Source: Streptomyces sp. NBC_01216 (GTDB taxonomy: Bacteria; Actinomycetota; Actinomycetes; Streptomycetales; Streptomycetaceae). From it: a DNA stretch of 64,000 nt. Location: the NCBI RefSeq assembly GCF_035994945.1, contig NZ_CP108677.1, positions 4,402,001-4,466,000 of the forward strand. The letters run 5' to 3'. The notes beneath the pieces were generated by a model that was not told the DNA's origin, made no database searches, and saw only the letters and a list, made by a program, of their open reading frames with translations. The translations under genes and the position numbers were made by a program. Of the stretch, positions 20,544-30,087 are shown piece by piece (positions within the stretch are counted from its first letter, which is position 1; every line of letters begins with the position of its first letter).

Positions 20544-21794
20544 ATGCACGACCAGCTCCCCGCGTCCGCGCCGGAACTCTTCACCTGGGAGTTCGCGACC
20601 GACCCCTATCCCGCCTACGCGTGGCTGCGCGAGCACGCGCCCGTGCACCGCGCGAAGCTGCCGAGCGGCGTCGAGGCATGGCTGGTGACACGCTACGCGG
20701 ACGCCCGGCAGGCCCTCGCCGACCAGCGGCTCTCCAAGAACCCGGCGCACCACGACGAGCCCGTGCACGCCAAGGGGAAGACCAGGATCCCCGGGGAGCG
20801 CAAGGCCGAGCTGATGACCCACCTGCTCAACATCGACCCGCCGGACCACACCCGGCTGCGCGGACTCGTCTCGAAGGCGTTCACCCCGCGCCGGGTCGCC
20901 GAGTTCGCCCCGCGCGTGCGGGAACTGACCGACCAGCTCATCGACCGGTTCGCGCGGGAGGGCAGCGCCGACCTCATCCACGACTTCGCCTTCCCACTCC
21001 CCATCTACGCCATCTGCGACCTGCTCGGCGTACCGCCCGAGGACCAGGACGACTTCCGGGACTGGGCCGGAATGATGATCCGGCACGGCGGCGGGCCGCG
21101 GGGCGGGGTCGCCCGCTCGGTGAAGAAGATGCGCGGATATCTCGCGGAGCTGATCCACCGCAAGCGTGAGGATCCGGGCGACGACCTCATCTCCGGTCTC
21201 ATCCGGGCCTCCGACCACGGTGAGCACCTCACCGAGAACGAGGCGGCGGCGATGGCCTTCATCCTGCTCTTCGCGGGCTTCGAGACCACCGTCAACCTGA
21301 TCGGCAACGGGATGTACGCGCTGCTGCGCCATCCCGGGCAGCGCGAGCGGCTCCAGACCTCGCTCGCGGCGGGCGACCGGGGGTTGCTGGAGACCGGCGT
21401 CGAGGAACTGCTCCGCTACGACGGGCCGGTGGAACTGGCGACCTGGCGGTACGCCAGGGAACCGCTGGCCCTCGGCGGCCGGGACATCCCGGCCGGGGAC
21501 CCGGTGCTCGTCGTGCTCGCCGCCGCCGACCGGGACCCGGCGCGGTTCGACGAGCCGGACACGCTCGACCTGTCCCGGCGCGACAACCAGCACCTCGGCT
21601 ACGGGCACGGCATCCACTACTGCATCGGTGCCCCGCTGGCCCGGCTGGAGGGCCAGACGGCGCTGGCCGCACTGCTGACCCGACTGCCCGATCTGCGACT
21701 TGCGTGCGATCCGGCCGATTTGCGCTGGCGGGGCGGGCTCATCATGCGCGGATTGCGCACGCTTCCGGTGGAGTTCACCCCTCTTGCGAACTGA
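20544..21794 (+). CDS. Cytochrome P450
   Basis: The 416-residue soluble P450 shows the I-helix oxygen-binding motif LLFAGFETTVNLIG, the K-helix ExxR in EELLRYDGPVE, and the haem ligand loop GYGHGIHYCIGAPLARLE. The usual Phe seven residues before the Cys is Tyr. Substrate and redox partner are unknown; no ferredoxin gene is adjacent, but a flavin reductase fusion is encoded divergently. The gene position next to the Rpf genes matches a conserved streptomycete P450 I associate from memory with CYP107U. The ATG is probably leaderless: TAGTGT (20531-20536) ends seven bases upstream. Confidence 0.95.
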   Translation: MHDQLPASAPELFTWEFATDPYPAYAWLREHAPVHRAKLPSGVEAWLVTRYADARQALADQRLSKNPAHHDEPVHAKGKTRIPGERKAELMTHLLNIDPPDHTRLRGLVSKAFTPRRVAEFAPRVRELTDQLIDRFAREGSADLIHDFAFPLPIYAICDLLGVPPEDQDDFRDWAGMMIRHGGGPRGGVARSVKKMRGYLAELIHRKREDPGDDLISGLIRASDHGEHLTENEAAAMAFILLFAGFETTVNLIGNGMYALLRHPGQRERLQTSLAAGDRGLLETGVEELLRYDGPVELATWRYAREPLALGGRDIPAGDPVLVVLAAADRDPARFDEPDTLDLSRRDNQHLGYGHGIHYCIGAPLARLEGQTALAALLTRLPDLRLACDPADLRWRGGLIMRGLRTLPVEFTPLAN

Positions 21795-21908
21795 CCTCTC
21801 GTCAAAACTGTGACTTTTATGTGATCTCCGCTGCATCGACTTGTGACTGACGTTCGAATGCGGCTACGTTCACCGTCGTCTCAAGCAGTCAGGCGAAAGG
21901 CACTCCGT

Positions 21909-22880
21909 ATGCGCTCCGGGAACGGACGACACCGCAGACCACGACAGGCCCCCGCGATCGTCGTGGCGGCAGGCGTGACCGGCTCGGCCCTCGCCCTGCC
22001 GCTGCTCGCGACCGGCTCGGCCTCCGCCGCCGACGCCGCCACCTGGGACCGGGTCGCCGAGTGCGAGTCGGGCGGCCTGTGGAGCGCCGACTTCGGCAAC
22101 GGTCTCTACGGCGGACTCCAGTTCACCCAGGAGACCTGGGAGACGTACGGCGGAACGGCCTACGCGTCCCGCGCCGATCTGGCCAGCCGTTCCCAGCAGA
22201 TCGCGGTCGCCGAGCAGGCGCTCGCCGCGCAGGGCACCCAGGTGTGGGCCACCTGCGCCCCCATCGCCAAGCTGACCAACGACGGCGCCGCGCCCGAGGT
22301 CGACCCCGGTACGAGCCCGGCGCCGGCCGCCCCCTCCGCGCAGGCCGAGCCCGGCCGGCCCGCCTCGAAGCCGGCCGGCCCGGCGGACCCCGGCGCGTCG
22401 GCCGCGAGCCCGGCCGGCCCGGGAGCGTCCGGCGCGGCCGAGCCGCAGGAGACGGCGGAGCGGTCGGTCCTGCCGGACGCCTCCGCCGGGACGTCGGTGC
22501 CGGACGAGACCGGCGCGCCGGTCACCGGCGGCGCGCCGGCCTCCGGTATCGGCAAGCATCGGGGCGAGGCCGCGCCCGAAGGGGCGGGCGACGCGGGTAC
22601 GGGGCAGGAGGGCGGGCGGCACGCCTCGCCCGCTGACGGGCAGGCAGGTGGACCGGCTCCCGGCGACGGTTCGGAGGATTCGGGCACTGTGGACACTTCG
22701 GGCGAATACACCGTCCAGCCTGGCGACAGTCTTTCCGAGATCGCTCGGGAGAAGGAGCTGTCCGGCGGCTGGACCGCGCTCTACGAGACCAACCGTCGCA
22801 CGGTCGGTGCCGATCCGGATCTCATCCTCCCTGGTCAGAGCCTCGATCTGAGCGAAGAACCGATCGTCGACCAGGGGTAG
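21909..22880 (+). CDS. Resuscitation-promoting factor with C-terminal LysM (RpfC-like position)
   Basis: This secreted muralytic enzyme has a signal peptide (residues 1-44, ending GSASAAD), then the lysozyme-like Rpf domain TWDRVAECESGGLWS with the catalytic Glu in CESGG and YGGLQFTQETWETYGG. A long Ala/Pro/Gly/Glu linker (about residues 130-265) precedes a LysM repeat (YTVQPGDSLSEIAREKELS to LILPGQSLDL). GAAAGG lies 8 nt before the ATG at 21909, favouring it over in-frame codons at 21843 and 21858. Rpf enzymes cleave peptidoglycan during spore germination. It is followed by a second Rpf gene under riboswitch control. Confidence 0.95.
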   Translation: MRSGNGRHRRPRQAPAIVVAAGVTGSALALPLLATGSASAADAATWDRVAECESGGLWSADFGNGLYGGLQFTQETWETYGGTAYASRADLASRSQQIAVAEQALAAQGTQVWATCAPIAKLTNDGAAPEVDPGTSPAPAAPSAQAEPGRPASKPAGPADPGASAASPAGPGASGAAEPQETAERSVLPDASAGTSVPDETGAPVTGGAPASGIGKHRGEAAPEGAGDAGTGQEGGRHASPADGQAGGPAPGDGSEDSGTVDTSGEYTVQPGDSLSEIAREKELSGGWTALYETNRRTVGADPDLILPGQSLDLSEEPIVDQG

Positions 22881-23069
22881 TTCAGGGCTTTATGTCCGTT
22901 CTGTCCAAATGAGACATGAGTCTCTTCGGCCCTCGGGGCGTGTCACGTCCGCAAAGTTTGCTCCAATCGCTCCTCACCTGCATAAACACCCCTCATAGGG
23001 ACGCAGGGAGGGGCGATTTGGCCGTTTTGGCCTTCTTTGAACTTCGTGCGGTCTGTGTCTACGGTCGTG
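22881..23069 (+). promoter_or_regulatory. rpfA promoter region
   Basis: TTGAAC (23037-23042) and TACGGT (23060-23065) are 17 bp apart and place transcription start at about 23072, exactly at the 5' boundary of the riboswitch. Upstream (22881-23036) is AT-richer than the surroundings and holds a short GAGAC/GTCTC inverted repeat near 22913; no gene is visible. Confidence 0.65.
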
Positions 23070-23302
23070 ACCGCTCGCCACCGCGGGCCCCGTCGACCGG
23101 TAACGCCGAATCCTGCCGCCGGCCGAGGGGAACAGTCGTCGCGCAAGCGCCGCAGGCAGGAGCGGGGGACCCAAGGTAAGTGCCGTTCCCGGCCGTTGAG
23201 ACAGACGGCCGCAGGACCGGCTTGGGGTGAAGCCACGTGCTCGTCACGCGGCCGGGCAACTCACATGGCCCGAACCCGACAGCTCACCTCGCAGGCGTCG
23301 GT
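23070..23302 (+). ncRNA. c-di-AMP (ydaO/yuaA-type) riboswitch of rpfA
   Basis: The leader contains the conserved blocks of the ydaO class in order: GGTAACGCCGAATCCTGCCG (about 23099), GGGGGACCCAAGGTAAGT (about 23164), CTTGGGGTGAAGCC (about 23221) and GAACCCGACAGCTCACCTCG (about 23272). Outer stem P1 can form between ACCG-GCC at 23070-23079 and GGC-CGGT at 23294-23302. The ribosome site GAGGAG starts immediately after P1. From established work on this class, c-di-AMP binding lowers expression of the downstream gene; in S. coelicolor rpfA is a described target. The linker arms P2-P4 are longer than in Bacillus. Confidence 0.92.
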
Positions 23303-23315
23303 GAGGAGAATCCCC

Positions 23316-24002
23316 ATGCTGTTTTCCGCCAAGGGCAAGCACCGTCGTCCTTCCAAGGCCACCCGTGCCCTCGCCCTCGCCGGCGTGGCCGGTGTCGCCG
23401 TCGCCGCTCCGCTGATGGCGGCCGGCTCCGCCTCCGCCGCGACCGCCGCCGAGTGGGACACCGTCGCCCAGTGCGAGTCCGGCGGCAACTGGTCCATCAA
23501 CACCGGCAACGGCTACTACGGCGGCCTGCAGTTCTCGGCCTCCACCTGGGCGGCCTACGGCGGCACCGCCTACGCGGCCACCGCGAACCAGGCGTCGAAG
23601 TCCCAGCAGATCGCGATCGCCGAGAAGGTCCTGGCCGGCCAGGGCAAGGGTGCCTGGCCGAGCTGTGGCGTGGGCCTGTCCGGCGCCGCCTACACCGGTG
23701 GCGTCACCGCGACCGCCCCGCAGCCGGAGCGGAAGGCCGAGCGGCCGACCACCCGCAGCGAGCAGCGCACGGCCCCGAAGGCGACGCCGAAGAAGGCCGA
23801 GTCGAAGACCGTCACCACCCCGACCGGCAAGAAGGTCGAGAAGGGCGACGGCGAGTACAAGGTCGTCGCCGGCGACTCCCTGAGCAAGATCGCCGCCGCC
23901 CACGACGTCAAGGGTGGCTGGGCGAAGCTCTTCGAGCTGAACAAGGACGTCGTCCAGGACGCCGACCTGATCTACCCGGGCCAGCAGCTCCACCTGAAGT
24001 GA
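23316..24002 (+). CDS. rpfA: Resuscitation-promoting factor RpfA
   Basis: The 228-residue secreted enzyme has a signal peptide ending GSASAAT, an Rpf domain ([15 protein letters not shown], catalytic Glu in [21 protein letters not shown]), a Lys/Pro/Thr-rich linker, and a C-terminal LysM ([19 protein letters not shown] to [10 protein letters not shown]) that binds peptidoglycan. It cleaves the glycan backbone to allow germination and growth. GAGGAG sits 7 nt before the ATG and is contiguous with the riboswitch. It is shorter than its neighbour because the linker is compact. A pair of overlapping hairpins follows the stop. Confidence 0.96.
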   Translation: MLFSAKGKHRRPSKATRALALAGVAGVAVAAPLMAAGSASAATAAEWDTVAQCESGGNWSINTGNGYYGGLQFSASTWAAYGGTAYAATANQASKSQQIAIAEKVLAGQGKGAWPSCGVGLSGAAYTGGVTATAPQPERKAERPTTRSEQRTAPKATPKKAESKTVTTPTGKKVEKGDGEYKVVAGDSLSKIAAAHDVKGGWAKLFELNKDVVQDADLIYPGQQLHLK

Positions 24003-24003
24003 G

Positions 24004-24049
24004 CCCGACAGACTGAGAGCCTGTCGGGTGGCCTTCGGTCGACAGGCTC
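24004..24049 (+). terminator. Overlapping hairpins after rpfA (contains 33-bp repeat copy 1)
   Basis: CCCGACAG (24004-24011) pairs with CTGTCGGG (24021-24028); the alternative stem GAGCCTGTCG (24017-24026) pairs with CGACAGGCTC (24040-24049) around a CTTCGG-containing loop. The two stems share bases and exclude each other. The second stem is the same 33-bp sequence found at 38559-38591. Confidence 0.75.
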
Positions 24050-24080
24050 CTCCCCGGGTCTCCCGACCCTCCCGCGGTGA

Positions 24081-25598
<1,518 letters not shown>

Positions 25599-25622
25599 CG
25601 GCTTCACCCCCGGCGGTTCCGT

Positions 25623-25661
25623 CCGTCCCCGCACCCGGTCCCGTACCGTGTGCGGGGACGG
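25623..25661 (+). terminator. Terminator-like hairpin after eno
   Basis: An 11-bp perfect stem (25623-25633 with 25651-25661) with a 17-nt loop, 25 bp after the eno stop. Confidence 0.6.
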
Positions 25662-25725
25662 CTCCGCTTCCACGACCGGGAGCGCGTCCGGGCAGCGAGC
25701 GTGGACACAGGGGAGGCGCCCGACC

Positions 25726-26199
25726 ATGGCAGCGAAGGACCGCGACCGGTTCTCGACCACGACCCGGATCAGGCTGCTCGGCGAACAGACCGCCGCCCGC
25801 GTCTACCGGTCCCAGACCCGCCGCCAGGCCCGCCGCTCCCGGCTCACCGGCCGCGCGGCCTTCCTCGCCCTGATCGTCTGCTCGCTGGTGGTGGCGCTCG
25901 CCTACCCGATGCGCCAGTACGTCTCCCAGCGCGGCGAGATCGCCGGGCAGGAACGCCAGGCCGCCGAGACCGCCGACCGGGTCGAGCGCCTGCGCGACGA
26001 GAAGGCCCGGCTCCAGGACCCGGCCTACATCCGCCGCCTCGCCCGCGAGCACCTGCACTACGTCGTCCCCGGCGAGACCGGCTTCACCGTGAACGACCCC
26101 GACGCGGCCCGCGGCCCGCGCGGCGAGCAGGGCGAGGCCGGCCATCCCTGGTACTCCCACCTCTGGGACGGCGTCGACCAGGCCGACGCGGCCCGCTGA
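25726..26199 (+). CDS. divIC: Septum formation initiator DivIC/FtsB family
   Basis: The 157-residue bitopic protein has a basic cytoplasmic N-terminus (RQARRSRLTGR), one membrane helix (AAFLALIVCSLVVALAYPMR), a coiled coil (about 65-100, GEIAGQERQAAETADRVERL), and the family motif LQDPAYIRRLAREHLHYVVPGE. DivIC acts with DivIB/FtsQ and FtsL in the divisome at sporulation septa. GGGGAGG precedes the ATG. It lies between eno and a DUF501 gene, as in other actinobacteria. Confidence 0.94.
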   Translation: MAAKDRDRFSTTTRIRLLGEQTAARVYRSQTRRQARRSRLTGRAAFLALIVCSLVVALAYPMRQYVSQRGEIAGQERQAAETADRVERLRDEKARLQDPAYIRRLAREHLHYVVPGETGFTVNDPDAARGPRGEQGEAGHPWYSHLWDGVDQADAAR

Positions 26200-26331
26200 C
26201 ACGGCGACGCGAGACAATGGCCCCGGGCCGCCACGCCCGTGGAGGTCCGCGCACCGGTTCGCCGGCCGCGCGGCCACCGCACGCACGACCACCGCACCGA
26301 ACCGCCCCCGACGAGAAGACAAGACGCAGGC

Positions 26332-26880
26332 ATGCAAACGCCCCCTCCGCAGACCGCACGCACCGAGCCCACCGAGGCGGACGTCGCCGCCTTCCAGGAC
26401 CAGCTCGGCCGCCCGCCCCGGGGGCTGCGCGCCATCGCGCACCGCTGCCCCTGCGGCAACCCGGACGTCGTCGAGACCGCGCCCCGGCTCCCGGACGGCA
26501 CCCCCTTCCCCACCACCTACTACCTCACCTGCCCCCGTGCGGCCTCGGCCATCGGCACCCTGGAGGCCAACGGGGTCATGAAGGAGATGCAGGCCCGGCT
26601 GGGGACCGATCCCGAGCTGGCCGCCGCCTACCGGGCCGCGCACGAGGACTACCTCGCCCGCCGTGACGCCATCGAGGTCCTGGAGGGCTTCCCGAGCGCC
26701 GGCGGAATGCCGGACCGGGTGAAGTGCCTGCACGTCCTCGTCGGCCACTCGCTCGCGGCCGGCCCCGGGGTGAACCCCCTGGGCGACGAGGCCCTCGCGA
26801 TGCTGCCCGAGTGGTGGGCCAAGGGCCCCTGCGTCACCCCGTGCGCCGACCGGGTCGCGGAAGAGGGGGAGGAGAAGTGA
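26332..26880 (+). CDS. DUF501 family protein
   Basis: The 182-residue protein matches the DUF501 family found between divIC and ppx in actinobacteria. Motifs are QLGRPPRGLRAIAHRCPCG, the PFPTTYYLTCPR segment, and GGMPDRVKCLHVLVGHSLA, with conserved Cys and His suggesting metal binding. The function is not known. Its stop overlaps the next start (GTGA), so expression is coupled to ppx. ATG 26332 has no strong ribosome site; upstream in-frame sequence is low-complexity. Confidence 0.92.
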   Translation: MQTPPPQTARTEPTEADVAAFQDQLGRPPRGLRAIAHRCPCGNPDVVETAPRLPDGTPFPTTYYLTCPRAASAIGTLEANGVMKEMQARLGTDPELAAAYRAAHEDYLARRDAIEVLEGFPSAGGMPDRVKCLHVLVGHSLAAGPGVNPLGDEALAMLPEWWAKGPCVTPCADRVAEEGEEK

Positions 26881-27803
26881 CGCGGGTCGCGGGCATCGAC
26901 TGCGGTACGAACTCCATCCGCCTGCTGGTCGCCGACGTCCACCCCGAGACAGGCGAACTGACCGAGCTGGACCGGCGGATGACGATCGTGCGGCTCGGTC
27001 AGGGCGTCGACCGCACCGGGCAGCTCGCCCCGGAGGCCCTGGAGCGCACCTTCGCGGCCTGCCGCGCCTACGCCGACGTGATCAAGGAGTTCGACGTCGA
27101 GCGGGTCCGTTTCGTGGCCACCTCGGCCTCCCGCGACGCCCGCAACCGCGACACGTTCGTCGCCGGCGTCCTGGACATCCTCGGCGTCGAACCCGAGGTG
27201 ATCACCGGCGACCAGGAGGCCGAGTTCTCCTTCACCGGGGCCACCGGCGAGCTGAACGGCGCCGAGAAGTACCTCGTCGTGGACATCGGAGGCGGCTCCA
27301 CCGAGTTCGTCGTCGGCGGGCGGCACGTCGAAGCCGCCAGGTCCGTCGACATCGGCTGCGTCCGCCTCACCGAGCGGCACGTCCGCAGTGACCCGCCCGC
27401 CGCCGAGGAGGTCGCCGCGATCCGTGCCGACGTCCGGGCCGCCCTGGCGCTGGCCGAGGAGACCGTCCCCGTCACCGAGGCCGACATCCTGGTCGGCCTC
27501 GCCGGTTCGGTGACCACGGTCGCCGCGATCGCGCTGGGCCTGGAGGAGTACGACTCGGAGCGCATCCACCACGCGCGGATCTCCCGCCGGCAGGTCGCCG
27601 AGGTGGTCGACCGGCTGCTCGTCTCCACCCACGAGCAGCGCGCCGCGATCCCGGTGATCCACCCGGGCCGGGTCGACGTCATCGTCGCCGGGGCCCTGGT
27701 CCTGCTGGAGATCATGGAGCGGACCGGGGCCCGTGAGGTCGTCGTCAGCGAGCACGACATCCTCGACGGGATCGCTCACTTCACGGCGAGCCAGTCGCGT
27801 TGA
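26877..27803 (+). CDS. ppx: Exopolyphosphatase / pppGpp phosphatase (Ppx/GppA family)
   Basis: The 308-residue protein has the ASKHA sugar-kinase fold: VAGIDCGTNSIRLLVADV (phosphate 1), VVDIGGGSTEFVVG (phosphate 2), GLAGSVTTVAAI and a C-terminal DIGC/EHDILDGIAHF. It removes terminal phosphate from polyphosphate or converts pppGpp to ppGpp. It is the short, single-module actinobacterial form (Ppx1-like). The GTG start overlaps the DUF501 stop. Its last 23 bp overlap the 3' end of the RelE-like fragment on the other strand. Confidence 0.94.
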   Translation: MTRVAGIDCGTNSIRLLVADVHPETGELTELDRRMTIVRLGQGVDRTGQLAPEALERTFAACRAYADVIKEFDVERVRFVATSASRDARNRDTFVAGVLDILGVEPEVITGDQEAEFSFTGATGELNGAEKYLVVDIGGGSTEFVVGGRHVEAARSVDIGCVRLTERHVRSDPPAAEEVAAIRADVRAALALAEETVPVTEADILVGLAGSVTTVAAIALGLEEYDSERIHHARISRRQVAEVVDRLLVSTHEQRAAIPVIHPGRVDVIVAGALVLLEIMERTGAREVVVSEHDILDGIAHFTASQSR

Positions 27804-28152
27804 GCGGCGGTGCCCGGCGGTCTCGGTGTCGGGTGGGGCGGCACAGGTTGCGGTGGACGTCCCGCCGGTCGCCCACCCCGACGACCAGGACGACGAGTTC
27901 GCCGTCGTTGATCCGGTAGGCGATCCGGAATCTTCTGCCCCGGAGCCGGTAGAGCCCGGACGGGCCGGTGAGCTTCTTGACGTCGGCGTCCAGTCGGTAC
28001 GGGTCGCCGCCGCGCGGGCGGTGGAGACGGAGGCGTGCGGGCCCTGACCGGGCGGAGCGCCGGGTGGCGGCGGTCGCCGTGCGGCGCGCGGGCCGGTGGG
28101 CGGCCGGGCGATCGTGACGGGAGCGCGCCCTCCGCGGCATACCGGGCACCAC
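27781..28152 (-). pseudogene. RelE/ParE-like toxin remnant or orphan
   Basis: The C-terminal half (DADVKKLTGPSGLYRLRGRR then FRIAYRINDGELVVLVVGVG and DRRDVHRNL) is a good RelE/ParE fold with the basic residues used for mRNA binding. The N-terminal half in the same frame is Arg/Pro-rich and does not look like the expected first strand and helices; a better first strand (PVTIARP) sits in another frame around 28125, which suggests a frameshift. No antitoxin gene is recognisable upstream. I call it a probable relic; an intact divergent toxin remains possible. Confidence 0.45.
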
Positions 28153-28185
28153 GCGAACCGCTCGGGGGCCCGCCGCCGGGAAAGT

Positions 28186-28203
28186 TCGTGAAGTTCTTCA
28201 CAA
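28186..28203. promoter_or_regulatory. Rex (redox) operator upstream of ndh
   Basis: TCGTGAA-GTTC-TTCACAA fits the Rex operator TTGTGAA-N4-TTCACAA with one mismatch in the left arm and a perfect right arm. Rex releases DNA when NADH is high. The site is 308 bp upstream of ndh (a respiratory NADH dehydrogenase and a plausible target) and 34 bp from the relE-like fragment on the other strand. Confidence 0.78.
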
Positions 28204-28210
28204 GGAAAAG

Positions 28211-28266
28211 AGGCCCGATGGGGGCCGCGGAGGGCCTTTCGGGCCCTTGTGGGCCCCATCGGGGCT
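28211..28266. repeat. Long nested hairpin in the ndh leader
   Basis: Outer arms 28211-28226 and 28251-28266 pair at 14 of 16 positions; an inner perfect AGGGCC/GGCCCT hairpin lies at 28231-28247. It sits just downstream of the Rex site. It could be a terminator, or a leader structure if transcription begins near the operator. From 28267 to 28510 I see no gene. Confidence 0.6.
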
Positions 28267-28510
28267 CTATCGCAGCCGTGAGGGTCCCTTCACGCCATGT
28301 TTCCCACGGGTGACCGCACTCGGTGGTCCGGCGTTAACGAGAGCTCTCCGGTCCAGTTCACATGGGGTGAGCAACGTCCGCCGCGAACCGGTGGTTCCTC
28401 CTCCGCCCATGACGTGGGTCACGTGGGGCGCGGAGTGTAGCAGAGGACCCCCAGGACCTTGTGAAGGGGCGCACGAGCGACCCCTGTCCGAGGGGTGGAT
28501 ACTCGATGGC

Positions 28511-29896
28511 ATGAGCACCACGGAGCGTCCCAGGATCCTCGTAGTAGGCGGTGGGTACGTAGGCCTGTACGCAGCTCGACGCATTCTCAAGAAGATGCGT
28601 TACGGAGAGGCGACCGTCACGGTCGTCGACCCGCGCTCGTACATGACGTACCAGCCCTTCCTCCCCGAAGCCGCCGCCGGCAGCATCTCGCCGCGCCACG
28701 TCGTCGTCCCGCTGCGACGCGTCGTGCGCGGAGCCGAGGTGCTCACCGGTCGCGTCACCACCATCGATCAGGACCGCAAGGTCGCCACGGTCGCGCCGCT
28801 CGTCGGCGAGGCATACGAGCTGCCCTTCGACTACCTGGTCGTCGCGATGGGCGCGGTCTCCCGCACCTTCCCGATCCCCGGCCTCGCCGAGCAGGGCATC
28901 GGCATGAAGGGCGTGGAGGAGGCCATCGGCCTCCGGAACCACGTTCTGGAGCAGCTCGACAAGGCCGACTCGACGACCGACGAGGACGTCCGCCGCAAGG
29001 CGCTGACCTTCGTCTTCGTCGGCGGTGGCTTCGCCGGCGCGGAGACCATCGGCGAGGTCGAGGACATGGCCCGCGACGCCGCGAAGTACTACACCAACGT
29101 GAGGCGCGAGGACATGCGCTTCATCCTGGTCGACGCCGCGGACAAGATCCTTCCCGAGGTGGGTCCGGAGCTGGGCCGCTGGGGCAAGGAGCACCTCGAG
29201 GGCCGAGGCGTCGAGATCTACCTCTCGACCTCCATGGACTCCTGCGTCGACGGCCACGTGGTGCTGAAGAACGGCCTCGAGGTCGACTCCAACACGATCG
29301 TGTGGACCGCCGGCGTGAAGCCCAACCCGGCGCTCGCCCGCTTCGGCCTCCCGCTCGGCCCGCGCGGCCACGTGGACGCCCAGCCGACCCTCCAGGTCAC
29401 CGGCACCGACCACATCTGGACCGCGGGCGACAACGCCCAGGTGCCGGACCTCGCCGCCCGCAAGGCCGGCGTGGAGAACGCCTGGTGCCCGCCGAACGCA
29501 CAGCACGCGCTGCGCCAGTCGAAGGTCCTCGGGGACAACGTGGTCGCCGGCATGCGGGGCTTCCCGCAGAAGCCGTACAGCCACGCGAACAAGGGCGCGG
29601 TGGCGGGCCTCGGCCTCCACAAGGGCGTCGCGATGATCGTCATGGGCAAGATGAAGATCAAGCTCAAGGGCCGTCTCGCCTGGTACATGCACCGTGGCTA
29701 CCACGGTCTGGCCGTGCCGACCTGGAACCGCAAGATCCGCGTCTTCGCCGACTGGACCCTCGCGATGTTCCTGAAGCGCGAGGTCGTCTCCCTCGGTGCC
29801 ATGGAGACGCCGCGCGAGGAGTTCTACGAGGCCGCCAAGCCCGCCCCCGCCCCGGCCACCGCCGCGGCGAGCCAGGAGAAGGCCAAGGCCTCCTAG
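28511..29896 (+). CDS. ndh: Type II NADH dehydrogenase
   Basis: This single-subunit membrane-associated flavoenzyme oxidises NADH and reduces menaquinone without proton pumping. The 461-residue protein has two Rossmann motifs (ILVVGGGYVGLYAARRI for FAD and FVFVGGGFAGAETIGEVEDM for NADH), the quinone-site region NPRSYMTYQPFLPE-like (VDPRSYMTYQPFLPEAAAG), and WTAGDNAQVPDL plus WCPPNAQHALRQ near the flavin. An Ala/Pro/Lys-rich tail ends it. ATG 28511 (MSTTERPRILVV) fits the family start. A Rex-like operator lies upstream and a terminator follows. Confidence 0.97.
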   Translation: MSTTERPRILVVGGGYVGLYAARRILKKMRYGEATVTVVDPRSYMTYQPFLPEAAAGSISPRHVVVPLRRVVRGAEVLTGRVTTIDQDRKVATVAPLVGEAYELPFDYLVVAMGAVSRTFPIPGLAEQGIGMKGVEEAIGLRNHVLEQLDKADSTTDEDVRRKALTFVFVGGGFAGAETIGEVEDMARDAAKYYTNVRREDMRFILVDAADKILPEVGPELGRWGKEHLEGRGVEIYLSTSMDSCVDGHVVLKNGLEVDSNTIVWTAGVKPNPALARFGLPLGPRGHVDAQPTLQVTGTDHIWTAGDNAQVPDLAARKAGVENAWCPPNAQHALRQSKVLGDNVVAGMRGFPQKPYSHANKGAVAGLGLHKGVAMIVMGKMKIKLKGRLAWYMHRGYHGLAVPTWNRKIRVFADWTLAMFLKREVVSLGAMETPREEFYEAAKPAPAPATAAASQEKAKAS

Positions 29897-29930
29897 CCCC
29901 CCAGCGGGAACCGCAGGACCTTAGATGTCG

Positions 29931-29966
29931 AAGGGCCGTCCGCCATCCGTGGTGCGGACGGTCCTT
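29931..29966 (+). terminator. Terminator of ndh
   Basis: A 13-bp stem (29931-29943 with 29954-29966, one mismatch) begins 34 bp after the ndh stop and ends in CCTT. Confidence 0.8.
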
Positions 29967-30087
29967 CGGCATGTCCGGCCGGGTGTTTTGCCGACTCGTT
30001 GCGTGGGTCCGGGACTGTAATCGCCTACAGAGGGTGTTTACGTGGTGACGAGCGTTTCCGGGGCACGACATCACGGAGGTGTGCACC

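Noticed and set aside
21809..21824. TGTGA-N6-TGTGA upstream of the first Rpf gene as a Crp site
   Set aside because: The two halves are direct, not inverted, repeats.
20544..24002. P450 and Rpf genes as part of a biosynthetic cluster
   Set aside because: No synthase, tailoring set, regulator or resistance gene is adjacent; the neighbours are cell-wall and core genes.
28358..29704. 448-codon frame antisense to ndh
   Set aside because: Shadow of the enzyme gene without family features.
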